A stretch of DNA of 64,000 nt from Ferrimonas sp048263965 (GTDB lineage: Bacteria > Pseudomonadota > Gammaproteobacteria > Enterobacterales > Shewanellaceae), in contig NZ_JBLXDO010000018.1 of assembly GCF_048263965.1 (NCBI RefSeq), positions 1 to 64,000 of the forward strand, written 5' to 3'. The position numbers and the translations under genes are program-made. The notes beneath the pieces were generated by a model. It saw only the letters and a list, made by a program, of their open reading frames with translations. It was not told the DNA's origin and searched no databases. Shown piece after piece: positions 49,972-58,957 of the stretch (its first letter is position 1; the number at the start of each line of letters is the position of its first letter).

Positions 49972-51072
49972 GTGTCAAATGAACTGACCAAGCTGGCCAA
50001 TCCAGGCGTGGAGGGGCTGATGCCCTACCAGCCAGGCAAGCCGACGGAGGAGCTGGAGCGAGAGCTTGGGATCACCGATATCGTCAAGCTGGCCTCCAAC
50101 GAAAACCCCCTGGGCCTGAGCCCGCTGGCCAAGGCCGCCATGGAGCGCGCCATGCCGGAACTGGCGCGCTATCCGGACGCCAATGGCTACTACCTGAAGC
50201 AGAAGCTGTCCGAGCGATTGGGCTGCAGCAGCAATCAGATCACCCTGGGCAATGGCTCCAATGAGGTGCTGGAGATCCTGTTCCGTACCTTCGTCGGTGC
50301 CGAGGATGAGGTGATCTTCGATGCGCACGCCTTTATCGTCTACCAGTTGCTGACCCAGTCCTGTGGTGCCACCGCGGTGAAGACCGCCGCCAAGGCGTGG
50401 GGCCACGATCTGGAGGCGATGCTGGCTGCCGTTACCGCGCGTACCAAGCTCATCTGCATCGCCAACCCCAATAACCCCACAGGGACCTTCCTCACCGGCG
50501 ACGAGCTTGAGGCCTTTATGGACAAGGTGCCTGCCGAGGTGCTGGTGGTGCTGGACGAAGCCTACTACGAATATCTGGAGGCTGGCCAACGTACCCCCAG
50601 CATTCAGTGGCTGGCCAAATACCCCAATCTCTGTGTCAGCCGCACCTTCTCCAAGGCTTATGGCCTGGCGGGGCTGCGGGTCGGCTACCTGGTGGCGTCC
50701 GAGGCGATGACCGACCTGCTCAACCGGGTGCGGGAGCCCTTCAACAACAACTCCCTGGCCCTGGCGGCCGCCGAGGCGGTGCTGGAGGATGAGCAGTACC
50801 TGCAGCAGGGCATCGATCTCAACAAGAGTGAGATGGCGCGTCTAGAAGCCTATTTCACCGAGCGTAACATCCCCTTTATCCCCAGTGTGGCCAACTTCAT
50901 AACCATCGAAGTGGGCCGGGCCGGCGCCATCTACGAGGCGCTGCTGAAAAAAGGGGTGATAGTGCGTCCCATTGCGGGTTATGGTATGCCTTCTCACCTG
51001 CGCGTGAGCATTGGTCTGGAGTGGGAAAACTCCCGATTTATGCAGGCGCTGGATGAGGTGATGGCCGAATAA
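49972..51072 (+). CDS. hisC: Histidinol-phosphate aminotransferase
   Basis: A 366-residue fold-type I aminotransferase. It shows LASNENPLGLS, the PLP-binding ANPNNPTGTF, DEAYYEY and the Schiff-base lysine in SRTFSKAYGLAGLRVGY. It starts at GTG behind AAGGA. Its place after serC rather than in a his operon suggests the HisC2 branch, which may also use aromatic amino acids; aroA follows 68 nt later, beyond a terminator. Confidence 0.94.
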   Translation: MSNELTKLANPGVEGLMPYQPGKPTEELERELGITDIVKLASNENPLGLSPLAKAAMERAMPELARYPDANGYYLKQKLSERLGCSSNQITLGNGSNEVLEILFRTFVGAEDEVIFDAHAFIVYQLLTQSCGATAVKTAAKAWGHDLEAMLAAVTARTKLICIANPNNPTGTFLTGDELEAFMDKVPAEVLVVLDEAYYEYLEAGQRTPSIQWLAKYPNLCVSRTFSKAYGLAGLRVGYLVASEAMTDLLNRVREPFNNNSLALAAAEAVLEDEQYLQQGIDLNKSEMARLEAYFTERNIPFIPSVANFITIEVGRAGAIYEALLKKGVIVRPIAGYGMPSHLRVSIGLEWENSRFMQALDEVMAE

Positions 51073-51096
51073 CCTCGATTCAGTTAAAGCAGTTTC

Positions 51097-51119
51097 AAGG
51101 GGCCAACAGGCCCCTTTTC
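51097..51119 (+). terminator. Terminator between hisC and aroA
   Basis: AAGGGGCC-AACA-GGCCCCTT followed by TTCATTTC. Read-through into aroA, 22 nt further on, is likely. Confidence 0.75.
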
Positions 51120-51140
51120 ATTTCTATGCGGGAGTAGTCC

Positions 51141-52421
51141 ATGGAGCAGTTACACCTTTCTCCAATTTCTCGGGTTGACGGGGTTATCACCCTGCCCGGT
51201 TCCAAGAGCATCTCCAACCGTGCTCTGTTGCTGGCCACCCTGGCCAAAGGCACCACCAGACTGACCAATCTGCTGGACTCGGACGACATCCGCCATATGC
51301 TGAATGCCCTGGACAGCCTGGGTGTGGGTTACCGCTACGATAAGGAGGCGGCCACCATCGAAGTGGACGGCCTGGGCGACCGCCTGGCCCGGGGCCAGCA
51401 AGCGGAGCTCTATCTGGGCAACGCCGGCACTGCCATGCGCCCCCTGGCGGCGGCCCTGGCCATCGGCAGCGGCAAGTTCGTGCTGACCGGCGAACCCAGA
51501 ATGAAGGAGCGCCCCATTGGCCACCTGGTGGAAGCCCTGGCGCCCCTGGGCGCAGACATCCAGTACCTGGAAAACCCCGGCTACCCGCCTCTGGCCATCA
51601 ACGCCGCCGAGTTGTGCGGTGGCGAGGTGGAGATCGACGGTTCCATCTCCTCCCAGTTTCTCACCGCGCTGCTGATGGTGGCGCCTCTGCTCAAAGAGTC
51701 TTTGACCATCCGCGTCAAAGGGGAACTGGTCTCCAAGCCCTACATCGACATCACCCTGGGAATGATGGCCCGCTTCGGCGTCGAGGTGAACAACCGCGAT
51801 TACCAGAGCTTTGAGATTGCTGCTGGCCAGCAGTACCTTAGCCCCGGGGACTACCTGGTGGAGGGCGATGCCAGCTCCGCCTCCTACTTCCTGGCGGCCG
51901 CGGCCATCGGTGGCGGCAGTGTCGAGGTGCGCGGTGTCGGCACCGACAGCCTGCAGGGGGATAAGCACTTTGCCGACGTGCTGGAGGCGATGGGCGCACA
52001 GGTTGAGTGGGGCAGGGATTTCATTCGCTGCAGCAAGGGTGAACTCAATGGGGTCGATATGGACATGAACGCCATCCCGGATGCGGCCATGACCATCGCC
52101 ACCACCGCACTGTTTGCCAAGGGGCCTACCGTCATCCGCAACATCTACAACTGGCGGGTGAAGGAGACCGACCGCCTGTCCGCCATGGCCACCGAGTTGC
52201 GTAAAGTGGGGGCCGTCGTGGAGGAGGGTGAGGATTACATTCGCGTCGAGCCGGTGGCCCAGCTCAATCACGCTGAGATTGAGACCTACAACGATCACCG
52301 CATCGCCATGTGTTTTGCCATGCTGGCCGTGGGCGGTCAGGAGGTCACCATCCTGGATCCCGGCTGTACTGCCAAAACCTTCCCCGACTTCTTCGAGCGC
52401 CTTGCCGCCATCAGCCAATAG
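51141..52421 (+). CDS. aroA: 3-phosphoshikimate 1-carboxyvinyltransferase (EPSP synthase)
   Basis: A 426-residue shikimate-pathway enzyme joining phosphoenolpyruvate to shikimate 3-phosphate. It shows LPGSKSISNRALLLATLA at the start, the class I PEP motif LYLGNAGTAMRPLAAAL (with Gly-Ala spacing of the glyphosate-sensitive class), and the late NWRVKETDRLSAMATELRK. The length is usual. It lies between hisC and cmk, as in many gammaproteobacteria. Confidence 0.98.
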   Translation: MEQLHLSPISRVDGVITLPGSKSISNRALLLATLAKGTTRLTNLLDSDDIRHMLNALDSLGVGYRYDKEAATIEVDGLGDRLARGQQAELYLGNAGTAMRPLAAALAIGSGKFVLTGEPRMKERPIGHLVEALAPLGADIQYLENPGYPPLAINAAELCGGEVEIDGSISSQFLTALLMVAPLLKESLTIRVKGELVSKPYIDITLGMMARFGVEVNNRDYQSFEIAAGQQYLSPGDYLVEGDASSASYFLAAAAIGGGSVEVRGVGTDSLQGDKHFADVLEAMGAQVEWGRDFIRCSKGELNGVDMDMNAIPDAAMTIATTALFAKGPTVIRNIYNWRVKETDRLSAMATELRKVGAVVEEGEDYIRVEPVAQLNHAEIETYNDHRIAMCFAMLAVGGQEVTILDPGCTAKTFPDFFERLAAISQ

Positions 52422-52446
52422 CAGCTGCTAAACTTGGTGGTTTGCC

Positions 52447-52477
52447 ACTCCTCTGGGTCAAAATGACCCAGAGGAGT
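52447..52477. repeat. Perfect inverted repeat after aroA
   Basis: A 14-bp perfect stem (ACTCCTCTGGGTCA / TGACCCAGAGGAGT) around AAA, 25 nt after the aroA stop. There is no T run, so it may be a Rho-assisted terminator, an mRNA-protecting hairpin or a protein site. Confidence 0.7.
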
Positions 52478-52497
52478 CAGCAATTTACACCTAAGGG

Positions 52498-52525
52498 CTT
52501 ACTTTAACTCGGGAATCTGTATAAT
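52498..52525 (+). promoter_or_regulatory. Predicted promoter of cmk
   Basis: A consensus -10 TATAAT (52520-52525) with a weak -35 (CTTACT, 52498-52503) 16 bp upstream, leaving a leader of about 80 nt before cmk. Confidence 0.5.
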
Positions 52526-52612
52526 GGGCCCGCTTTCCAGCCGCCGACGCGGCCGGAACCGCCAGGGTTATGGTCCCCTGGTGGAGAAGAAAAAGAATTT
52601 TTGGAGACAAGC

Positions 52613-53296
52613 ATGCCTCAACAGGCCCCTGTGATTACCATTGACGGACCCGGTGGGGTAGGGAAAGGCACCGTGTGCCATCTGCTGGCTGAGAAGCTGG
52701 GTTGGCACTTGCTGGATTCAGGCGCCATCTATCGCGTTCTGGCACTGGCGGCTCTGCACCACAACATCGAGCTGGACAACGAAGAGGGCCTGGCCCTGAC
52801 GGCGGCTCACCTGGATGTTTCATTCAGCCCCGATGAAGAGGGCGGCATCAAAGTGGTGCTGGAAGGGGAAGTGGTAAGCCGGGAGATCCGCACCCAGGAG
52901 TGCGCCAACGCCGCATCAAAAGTGGCTGCTTTTCCACGGGTTCGAGAAGCTCTGCTGCGTCGCCAAAGAGGATTCCGGGTGGATCCTGGCCTGATTGCCG
53001 ACGGCCGAGACATGGGAACAGTGGTGTTCCCTGACGCAGAGGCTAAAATCTTTATGACTGCCAGTGCACAAGAGCGCGCGCGCCGACGTTACTTGCAGTT
53101 GAAGGAGAAGGGCTTAGATGCTAGTATTGACCGCCTTTTGGCGGAGATACAGGAGCGCGACGAGCGCGATGCCAACCGTAAGGTGGCACCTATGAAGCCC
53201 GCTGAAGACGCATTACTGATTGATACTACGGAGCTGTCCATCGACCAGGTGGTTGATAAGGTACTCCGCTTCGTAGTGGAAAAACTGGGCCGATAA
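52613..53296 (+). CDS. cmk: Cytidylate kinase
   Basis: A 227-residue kinase converting CMP and dCMP to diphosphates. The P-loop ITIDGPGGVGKGTVC lies near 8-22, followed by LDSGAIYRVLALAAL and the substrate block ADGRDMGTVVFPDAEAKIF. The ATG at 52613 follows GGAG by 7 nt. rpsA follows, the conserved cmk-rpsA-ihfB order. Confidence 0.98.
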   Translation: MPQQAPVITIDGPGGVGKGTVCHLLAEKLGWHLLDSGAIYRVLALAALHHNIELDNEEGLALTAAHLDVSFSPDEEGGIKVVLEGEVVSREIRTQECANAASKVAAFPRVREALLRRQRGFRVDPGLIADGRDMGTVVFPDAEAKIFMTASAQERARRRYLQLKEKGLDASIDRLLAEIQERDERDANRKVAPMKPAEDALLIDTTELSIDQVVDKVLRFVVEKLGR

Positions 53297-53326
53297 CGGT
53301 CCGCAAATCGCCCGTTTCAAGGAGTG

Positions 53327-53398
53327 AAGTGGGTTTTTGGCAACTACCCCATGTCCAGGATGGCACATGGATGACCACTATATATTTGTTGATTAAAC
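53327..53398 (+). promoter_or_regulatory. rpsA leader without Shine-Dalgarno, with inverted repeats
   Basis: No purine-rich site lies before the rpsA ATG (TTGTTGATTAAAC). Instead CCATGT...ACATGG (53349-53370) forms a stem whose loop contains AGGA. The E. coli rpsA leader likewise folds into hairpins with GGA-bearing loops that let S1 load its own mRNA and repress it. The same autogenous control is inferred here. Confidence 0.5.
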
Positions 53399-55066
53399 AT
53401 GACTGAATCTTTTGCTCAACTGTTTGAAGAATCCCTGAAGGATCTGGAAACCCGCCCCGGTGCCATCGTTAAAGGTACCGTTGTTGCTATCGAGAACGGC
53501 ATCGTTCTGGTTGACGCCGGCCTGAAGTCCGAGTCCGCCATCCCTGCCGAGCAGTTCAAGAACGCTAAGGGCGAGCTGGAGATCAACGTAGGCGATTCCG
53601 TAGACGTTGCTCTGGACGCTGTTGAAGACGGCTTCGGTGAGACCCAGCTGTCTCGCGAAAAAGCCAAGCGTCACGAAGCATGGCTGCGTCTGGAGAAGGC
53701 CTACGAAGATGAAGAAACCGTTATCGGTATCATCAACGGCAAGGTTAAAGGCGGTTTCACCGTCGAGCTGGAAGGCATCCGTGCGTTCCTGCCTGGTTCC
53801 CTGGTAGACGTACGCCCTGTACGTGACACCACTCACCTGGAAGGCAAAGAGCTGGAATTCAAGGTGATCAAGCTGGACCAGAAGCGCAACAACGTTGTTG
53901 TTTCCCGTCGTGCGGTTATCGAGTCTGAGAACAGCGTTGAGCGTGAGCAGCTGCTGGAGAACCTGCAAGAAGGTCAAGAAGTTAAGGGTATCGTTAAGAA
54001 CCTGACCGATTACGGTGCCTTCGTAGACCTGGGCGGCGTTGACGGCCTGCTGCACATCACTGACATGGCTTGGAAGCGCGTTAAGCATCCTTCCGAGATC
54101 GTGAACGTTGGTGACGAGATCAACGTTAAGGTACTGAAGTTCGACCGTGAGCGTACTCGCGTATCTCTGGGTCTGAAGCAGCTGGGTGAAGATCCATGGG
54201 TAGCCATCGCTGGCCGTTACCCAGAAGGTACCAAGCTGACCGGTCGCGTGACCAACCTGACTGACTACGGCTGCTTCGTTGAGATCGAAGAGGGCGTTGA
54301 AGGTCTGGTACACGTATCCGAAATGGATTGGACCAACAAGAACATCCACCCATCCAAGGTTGTTAGCCTGGGCGACAGCGTTGAAGTTATGGTTCTGGAC
54401 ATCGACGAAGAGCGTCGTCGTATCTCCCTGGGTCTGAAGCAGTGTAAAGCTAACCCATGGGATGAGTTCGCATCCAACTTCAACAAGGGCGACAAGGTTT
54501 CCGGTAAGATCAAGTCCATCACCGACTTCGGTATCTTCATCGGCCTGGAAGGCGGCATCGACGGTCTGGTTCACCTGTCCGACATCTCTTGGAACGTTGC
54601 TGGCGAAGAAGCCGTTCGCGACTACAAGAAGGGCGAAGAGATCTCCGCAGTTGTTCTGTCTGTAGACCCTGAGCGTGAGCGCATCAGCCTGGGTGTTAAG
54701 CAGATTGAAGAAGATCCCTTTAACAAGTACCTGTCTGACAACAAAAAAGGTGCTATTGTTAAAGGTACCATCACTGCAGTTGACGCCAAGGGCGCCACTG
54801 TAGAGCTGGGCGAGAACGTTGAAGGTTACATCCGTGTAGCTGACATCTCTCGCGATCGCATTGAAGATGCTTCCACCGTGCTGTCCGCCGGTGAAGAAGT
54901 AGAAGCCAAGTTCATGGGCGTTGATCGTAAGAACCGCACCATCAGCCTGTCCATCCGTGCTAAGGATGAGGCCGATGAGAAGGAAGCTATCGATACCCTG
55001 AACCAGCGTGAAGAAGCTACCTTCTCCAGCGCTATGGCTGAAGCCTTCAAAGCTGCTAAACAATAA
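53399..55066 (+). CDS. rpsA: 30S ribosomal protein S1
   Basis: A 555-residue protein with six S1 RNA-binding repeats. The four C-terminal repeats are clearest, each with a 'G.V...TDYGAFV.L.G..GL.H.SD..W' pattern, such as KNLTDYGAFVDLGGVDGLLH and RVTNLTDYGCFVEIEEGVEG. S1 helps the 30S subunit bind structured mRNAs. Codon use shifts to highly expressed choices (CTG, GGT, CGT, GTT). The length matches E. coli (557). A hairpin and ihfB follow. Confidence 0.99.
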   Translation: MTESFAQLFEESLKDLETRPGAIVKGTVVAIENGIVLVDAGLKSESAIPAEQFKNAKGELEINVGDSVDVALDAVEDGFGETQLSREKAKRHEAWLRLEKAYEDEETVIGIINGKVKGGFTVELEGIRAFLPGSLVDVRPVRDTTHLEGKELEFKVIKLDQKRNNVVVSRRAVIESENSVEREQLLENLQEGQEVKGIVKNLTDYGAFVDLGGVDGLLHITDMAWKRVKHPSEIVNVGDEINVKVLKFDRERTRVSLGLKQLGEDPWVAIAGRYPEGTKLTGRVTNLTDYGCFVEIEEGVEGLVHVSEMDWTNKNIHPSKVVSLGDSVEVMVLDIDEERRRISLGLKQCKANPWDEFASNFNKGDKVSGKIKSITDFGIFIGLEGGIDGLVHLSDISWNVAGEEAVRDYKKGEEISAVVLSVDPERERISLGVKQIEEDPFNKYLSDNKKGAIVKGTITAVDAKGATVELGENVEGYIRVADISRDRIEDASTVLSAGEEVEAKFMGVDRKNRTISLSIRAKDEADEKEAIDTLNQREEATFSSAMAEAFKAAKQ

Positions 55067-55079
55067 TCGCCTGTTGATT

Positions 55080-55097
55080 GGGGAACTTCGGTTCCCC
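55080..55097 (+). terminator. Stable TTCG hairpin between rpsA and ihfB
   Basis: GGGGAAC-TTCG-GTTCCCC, 14 nt after the rpsA stop and without a T run. It may protect the rpsA 3' end or lower read-through into ihfB. Confidence 0.5.
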
Positions 55098-55134
55098 ATA
55101 AAGGCGACTGGTATTGGCTTTTAGGAGAGCGAGG

Positions 55135-55425
55135 ATGACCAAGTCCGAACTTATCGAGAGATTGGCCAGTAAACAGTCGCACCTGTCCGGTAAGGAAGTG
55201 GAAGGTGCAATAAAAGAGATGCTGGAGCAGATGGCAACCACACTGGAGCAGGGGGATCGCATTGAGATCCGCGGCTTCGGTAGCTTTTCGCTTCATTATC
55301 GGGCTCCTCGGGTTGGCCGTAACCCCAAGACCGGGGATGCCGTTGAGCTGACTGGCAAATACGTACCTCATTTCAAGCCGGGCAAAGAGTTGCGCGAACG
55401 CGTCAACCAAAGCCTACAGGGTTGA
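55135..55425 (+). CDS. ihfB: Integration host factor subunit beta
   Basis: A 96-residue DNA-bending protein that pairs with IhfA. It starts MTKSELIERLASKQSHLSGK and keeps the beta-arm RGFGSFSLHYRAPRVGRNPKTG, with the intercalating proline. The ATG at 55135 is chosen over an in-frame upstream start because it follows AGGAG and matches the family. A terminator follows 7 nt after the stop. Confidence 0.98.
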   Translation: MTKSELIERLASKQSHLSGKEVEGAIKEMLEQMATTLEQGDRIEIRGFGSFSLHYRAPRVGRNPKTGDAVELTGKYVPHFKPGKELRERVNQSLQG

Positions 55426-55431
55426 TTAAAT

Positions 55432-55460
55432 AAAAGCCTTCGCATAGCGGAGGCTTTTTT
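55432..55460 (+). terminator. Terminator after ihfB
   Basis: AAAAGCCTTCGC-ATA-GCGGAGGCTTTTTT. Confidence 0.9.
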
Positions 55461-55680
55461 GTATCTGGCGCCGAGTTGAACCGGTGTTCTGCAGTGACGG
55501 AACCGTACCGGAGTCCGGCCCGTTCGATTTACGCGCGCAGCCCGACGGCTGCCACGGGACACCTTGATGGGTGAGCTCTATTCCAACAAATATTCTCCGT
55601 CAAAGAACATCGCACCCTAGCCATGATTTTCTTTTTATAAGATAATCTTACTCCCTGTCTGATGCTCATGAGGAGCCACA

Positions 55681-55968
55681 GTGAAAGCCCTGCTTATCAC
55701 GGCACTGGTTGCTGTCTTCTTCGTGGTTGCCATGGCCTTTGGTGCCCGCAACGACGAGTTGATCACCCTGAACTACTTTATTGCTCGCGGTGAGTTCTCT
55801 CTGCCCATGGTGTTGGCGGTAACCTTCTTCAGTGGGTTTGTGATCAGCTGGCTGATCACCATGGCACTGATGCTGGGTCAAAGATTCAAGCTGAGACGAA
55901 TCCTTGCCCGAAACCAGCAACTGGAGAAGCGATTAGCCGAGCTCGAGTCCAACGACACCAATGCTTGA
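55681..55968 (+). CDS. lapA: Lipopolysaccharide assembly protein A
   Basis: A 95-residue inner-membrane protein (DUF1049). Two hydrophobic segments (4-20 and 43-66) are followed by a short cytoplasmic coiled coil (LARNQQLEKRLAELES). The start is GTG behind AGGAG. It overlaps lapB by 8 nt; the pair helps control LPS synthesis through LpxC breakdown in E. coli. Confidence 0.93.
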   Translation: MKALLITALVAVFFVVAMAFGARNDELITLNYFIARGEFSLPMVLAVTFFSGFVISWLITMALMLGQRFKLRRILARNQQLEKRLAELESNDTNA

Positions 55969-57118
55969 GCTGTTTTTCCTACTCCTGCCTATCGCCGCCG
56001 CCTACGGTTGGTACATGGGCCAGCGCAGCGCCGGCCAGACCGAGCGTAAGCGCAGTCGTGCTCTCTCCAAGAATTATTACGATGGCCTGAACTACCTGCT
56101 GTCTGATCAGCCGGATAAAGCCGTCGATCTCTTTATCGAACTGCTGCAGGTGGATGAAGAGACCTTCGAGACCCACCTCTCCCTGGGAAACCTGTTCCGT
56201 AAACGGGGTGAGGTAGACCGCTCCATTCGCATTCACCAGAACCTGATTGCCCGGCCTCACCTGAGCACAGAACAGCGAGACGCAGCGATGATGGAGCTGG
56301 GTAAGGATTACCTGGCCGCCGGCCTGTATGACCGGGCCGAAGACCTGTTTCTGAAGCTGGTGAAAGAGCCTGATCACAGTCAGGATGCCGAGCGTCAGTT
56401 GCTCTCCATCTACCAGGCCACCAAGGAGTGGTGGAAGGCGATCAAGGTTGCCCGCAAGTTTGGCCGGGTGAGTCGCAAGGAACTCAAGCCGGTGGTAGCT
56501 CACTACTATTGTGAATTGGCCCACCAGGCAAAAGACCCGGTCGAGAGGATGAAGCTGCTGGACAAGGCGCTCTCTACCGACAGTCACTGCGTTCGCGCCA
56601 TGGTGGAGAAGATTCGCGCCCTGGAAGGCAAAGACAACGCCGGTGCGGCCAAACTGGTGAACCAGTTGGTGGCGGCGGCGCCGGACATGTTGCCCGAGGT
56701 ACTGGATGACGCCGAAGCGATCTTCGGTCAGCTGGATATGGACGATCAATTCGTGGCCCTGTTGCACTCGGTGCTGGAGCGTGACGGTAACGTCAGTACC
56801 CTGCTGAAACTGGTGGACATCACCGCCCAGACCTCGGGGCCTGATCAGGCGGAGATGCTGCTGCTGGAGCAGCTTAAGCGTCAGCCCACCATGCGTGGCT
56901 TTCATCATCTGATGAAACTGCAAATGGAGCAGGCGGATCTCGGCGCCGGCAAGGAGCGCATCGACATGCTCTCCAAGCTGGTGGAAGCTCAGATAAAACT
57001 CAGGCCCATTTACCGCTGTCGTCGCTGTGGCTTCCCCTCACACAGCCTCTATTGGCACTGCCCCTCCTGCAAGAGTTGGGGGGAGGGCAAGCGTATACGC
57101 GGCCTCGACGGAGAATAG
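55961..57118 (+). CDS. lapB: Lipopolysaccharide assembly protein B
   Basis: A 385-residue protein with one N-terminal membrane anchor (ELFFLLLPIAAAYGWYMG), a series of TPR-like helices from about 35 to 340, and a C-terminal rubredoxin-type metal site (CRRCG...CPSCKSWG). LapB adapts LpxC to the FtsH protease and so limits LPS production. The ATG overlaps lapA by 8 nt. pyrF follows by 72 nt, as in E. coli. Confidence 0.96.
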   Translation: MLELFFLLLPIAAAYGWYMGQRSAGQTERKRSRALSKNYYDGLNYLLSDQPDKAVDLFIELLQVDEETFETHLSLGNLFRKRGEVDRSIRIHQNLIARPHLSTEQRDAAMMELGKDYLAAGLYDRAEDLFLKLVKEPDHSQDAERQLLSIYQATKEWWKAIKVARKFGRVSRKELKPVVAHYYCELAHQAKDPVERMKLLDKALSTDSHCVRAMVEKIRALEGKDNAGAAKLVNQLVAAAPDMLPEVLDDAEAIFGQLDMDDQFVALLHSVLERDGNVSTLLKLVDITAQTSGPDQAEMLLLEQLKRQPTMRGFHHLMKLQMEQADLGAGKERIDMLSKLVEAQIKLRPIYRCRRCGFPSHSLYWHCPSCKSWGEGKRIRGLDGE

Positions 57119-57190
57119 ATAACCTGCGCTGGTGCGCAGCAAACTCCAATACCAAGAACTACCGATAACACCCTACAACCGGAGACACCC

Positions 57191-57886
57191 ATGCATAATG
57201 ACCCTAAGGTGCTAGTCGCACTGGACTTCAATGACGCAGAGACTGCACTGAGCTTTGTATCTGAACTGGATGCCTCCCAATGTCGACTCAAAGTGGGTAA
57301 AGAGCTGTTTACCTCTTTCGGTCCCCAGTTTGTCAAAAGCCTGATTGATCAGGGTTTCGACGTCTTCCTGGACCTGAAGTTTCACGACATCCCCAACACC
57401 GTGGCCAAGGCGGTCACCGCCGCGGCCGAACTGGGGGTATGGATGGTGAATGTGCACGCCGGTGGTGGCAGCCGTATGATGAGGGCCGCCGCCGATGCCC
57501 TTAAACCCTATGGCGACCGGGCGCCGATGCTGATTGCCGTGACCATGCTGACCTCCATGGAGGAGAGTGAACTGGCTGAGCTGGGGGTGACCCGCAGCGC
57601 CGAGGCGCACGTGCTGGCCCTGGCCAAGCTGGCCAAAGCCAGTGGTCTGGATGGAGTGGTGTGTTCCGCCCGTGAAGCTTCCATGCTCAAGGCGGAGCTG
57701 GGCAGCGACTTTAAACTGGTGACCCCGGGCATTCGCCCTGCAGGCAGCGACAAAGGGGATCAGAAGCGGGTGATGACGCCGGCAGAAGCGGTTGCCGCCG
57801 GCAGTGACTACCTGGTGATTGGCCGGCCCATCACCAAAGCCGAGTCCCCCATCCAGGCGTTGAAAGAGATTAACGCCACCCTGTAA
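57191..57886 (+). CDS. pyrF: Orotidine 5'-phosphate decarboxylase
   Basis: A 231-residue TIM-barrel enzyme making UMP. The catalytic Lys/Asp network is in DVFLDLKFHDIPNTVAKAV, with the N-terminal VALDFNDAE and the phosphate-binding TPGIRP and VIGRPITKA. The length matches the family. A GGAGAC site precedes the ATG. A terminator follows. Confidence 0.98.
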   Translation: MHNDPKVLVALDFNDAETALSFVSELDASQCRLKVGKELFTSFGPQFVKSLIDQGFDVFLDLKFHDIPNTVAKAVTAAAELGVWMVNVHAGGGSRMMRAAADALKPYGDRAPMLIAVTMLTSMEESELAELGVTRSAEAHVLALAKLAKASGLDGVVCSAREASMLKAELGSDFKLVTPGIRPAGSDKGDQKRVMTPAEAVAAGSDYLVIGRPITKAESPIQALKEINATL

Positions 57887-57926
57887 CTCTGTGGTGAGGC
57901 GAAAGCCCAACAGCTGCGACCCGAAT

Positions 57927-57954
57927 AAAGGCGACCCATAGCGGTCGCCTTTTC
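57927..57954 (+). terminator. Terminator after pyrF
   Basis: AAAGGCGACC-CATAGC-GGTCGCCTTT plus T run. Confidence 0.9.
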
Positions 57955-57989
57955 GTTTTCTGTGCCTATGGACACAACCCCTCTTGTCA

Positions 57990-58009
57990 TACCAAGCAAT
58001 TGCTTGGTA
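57990..58009. promoter_or_regulatory. Perfect 20-bp palindrome, probable operator of the BKACE/ligase operon
   Basis: TACCAAGCAATTGCTTGGTA is perfectly self-complementary and lies 30 bp before the BKACE start codon. Its size and symmetry fit a TetR- or MarR-type repressor site. The cognate regulator is not adjacent. Confidence 0.7.
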
Positions 58010-58039
58010 GCTTAGTTCAATTAGTGACCAGGAGGGTTT

Positions 58040-58894
58040 ATGACGCACAAGGCCGTGATCACCTGCGCCCTGACCGGGGTGCTCACCGACCCCAGCCGCC
58101 ATCCGGTGCCGGTAACTCCGGCGCAGATGGCGGCCGAAGCCAAGTCGGCGTTCGATGCCGGTGCCGGCATCATGCACATCCATTTTCGCCGTCAGCAACC
58201 GGGCAAAGGGCATCTGCCCAGTTGGGAACCACAGGTTGCCCAGGAGATTGGCGAGGCGATCCGCGGCGCCTGTCCCGGCGTGCTGCTCAACTTCACCACA
58301 GGCGTGGTCGGACGGGATCAGTCCGGGCCTCTGGCCTGTCTAGAGCGGTGTCGACCGGAAATTGCCGCCTGCAACGCCGGCAGCCTCAACTACCTTAAGG
58401 TCACGTCCAAGGGCAGTTGGGCCTGGCCACCGATGCTGTTCGACAATCCAGCCGACAAGGTGGAGGAGATGGTCGCTCACTGCCATCGCTGGAATATTCG
58501 CCCCGAGTTTGAGTGCTTTGATCTGGGCATAGTGCGCAGCGTCGCCATGTATCAGCAGGTGGGCATGGTGGCCAGGCCCAACTACAACCTGGTGATGGGG
58601 GTGGCCTCTGGCATGCCGGCCGATCCGGATCTGCTGCCGCTTCTGCAGCGTTACATGCTTGCTGACACCCTGTGGCAGACCACGGTGATTGGTCGTCAGG
58701 GGATCTGGCCGGTCCATCGCAGGACCGCCGAGCTGGGCGGGCATCTGCGCACCGGCCTGGAGGACAGCTTCTATCTGCCCGATGGCAGCAAGGCCAGGGG
58801 CAACGGCGAGATGATTGCCGCCCTGGTCTCTGTGGCCGAGCAGGCTGGGCGCAGTATTGCCAGCCCAGAGGAGGCCAGGGCCATCTATCTTTAA
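58040..58894 (+). CDS. Beta-keto acid cleavage enzyme (BKACE, DUF849)
   Basis: A 284-residue zinc TIM-barrel of the BKACE family, which condenses a beta-keto acid with acetyl-CoA and releases acetoacetate and a new acyl-CoA. It shows AVITCALTGVLT at the start, the metal pair in IMHIHFR, NAGSLNY-type loop CNAGSLNYLK, FECFDLG and GLEDSFYLPDG with the metal Glu. The usual 'HLHVRD' is here HIHFRR, so substrate contacts differ. The acyl-CoA ligase gene follows 63 nt later, and a palindromic operator precedes it. The natural beta-keto acid is unknown. Confidence 0.88.
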   Translation: MTHKAVITCALTGVLTDPSRHPVPVTPAQMAAEAKSAFDAGAGIMHIHFRRQQPGKGHLPSWEPQVAQEIGEAIRGACPGVLLNFTTGVVGRDQSGPLACLERCRPEIAACNAGSLNYLKVTSKGSWAWPPMLFDNPADKVEEMVAHCHRWNIRPEFECFDLGIVRSVAMYQQVGMVARPNYNLVMGVASGMPADPDLLPLLQRYMLADTLWQTTVIGRQGIWPVHRRTAELGGHLRTGLEDSFYLPDGSKARGNGEMIAALVSVAEQAGRSIASPEEARAIYL

Positions 58895-58957
58895 TCTGAA
58901 CTGTGTATTGCTGGGGAGGTGGTTGGCGCCCTGTACACCCATGACCTGGAGGGAACC

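Noticed and set aside
53393..55099. A 568-codon open frame antisense to rpsA
   Set aside because: It is the exact complement of a highly expressed gene whose codon bias removes antisense stops; no motif or start site supports it.
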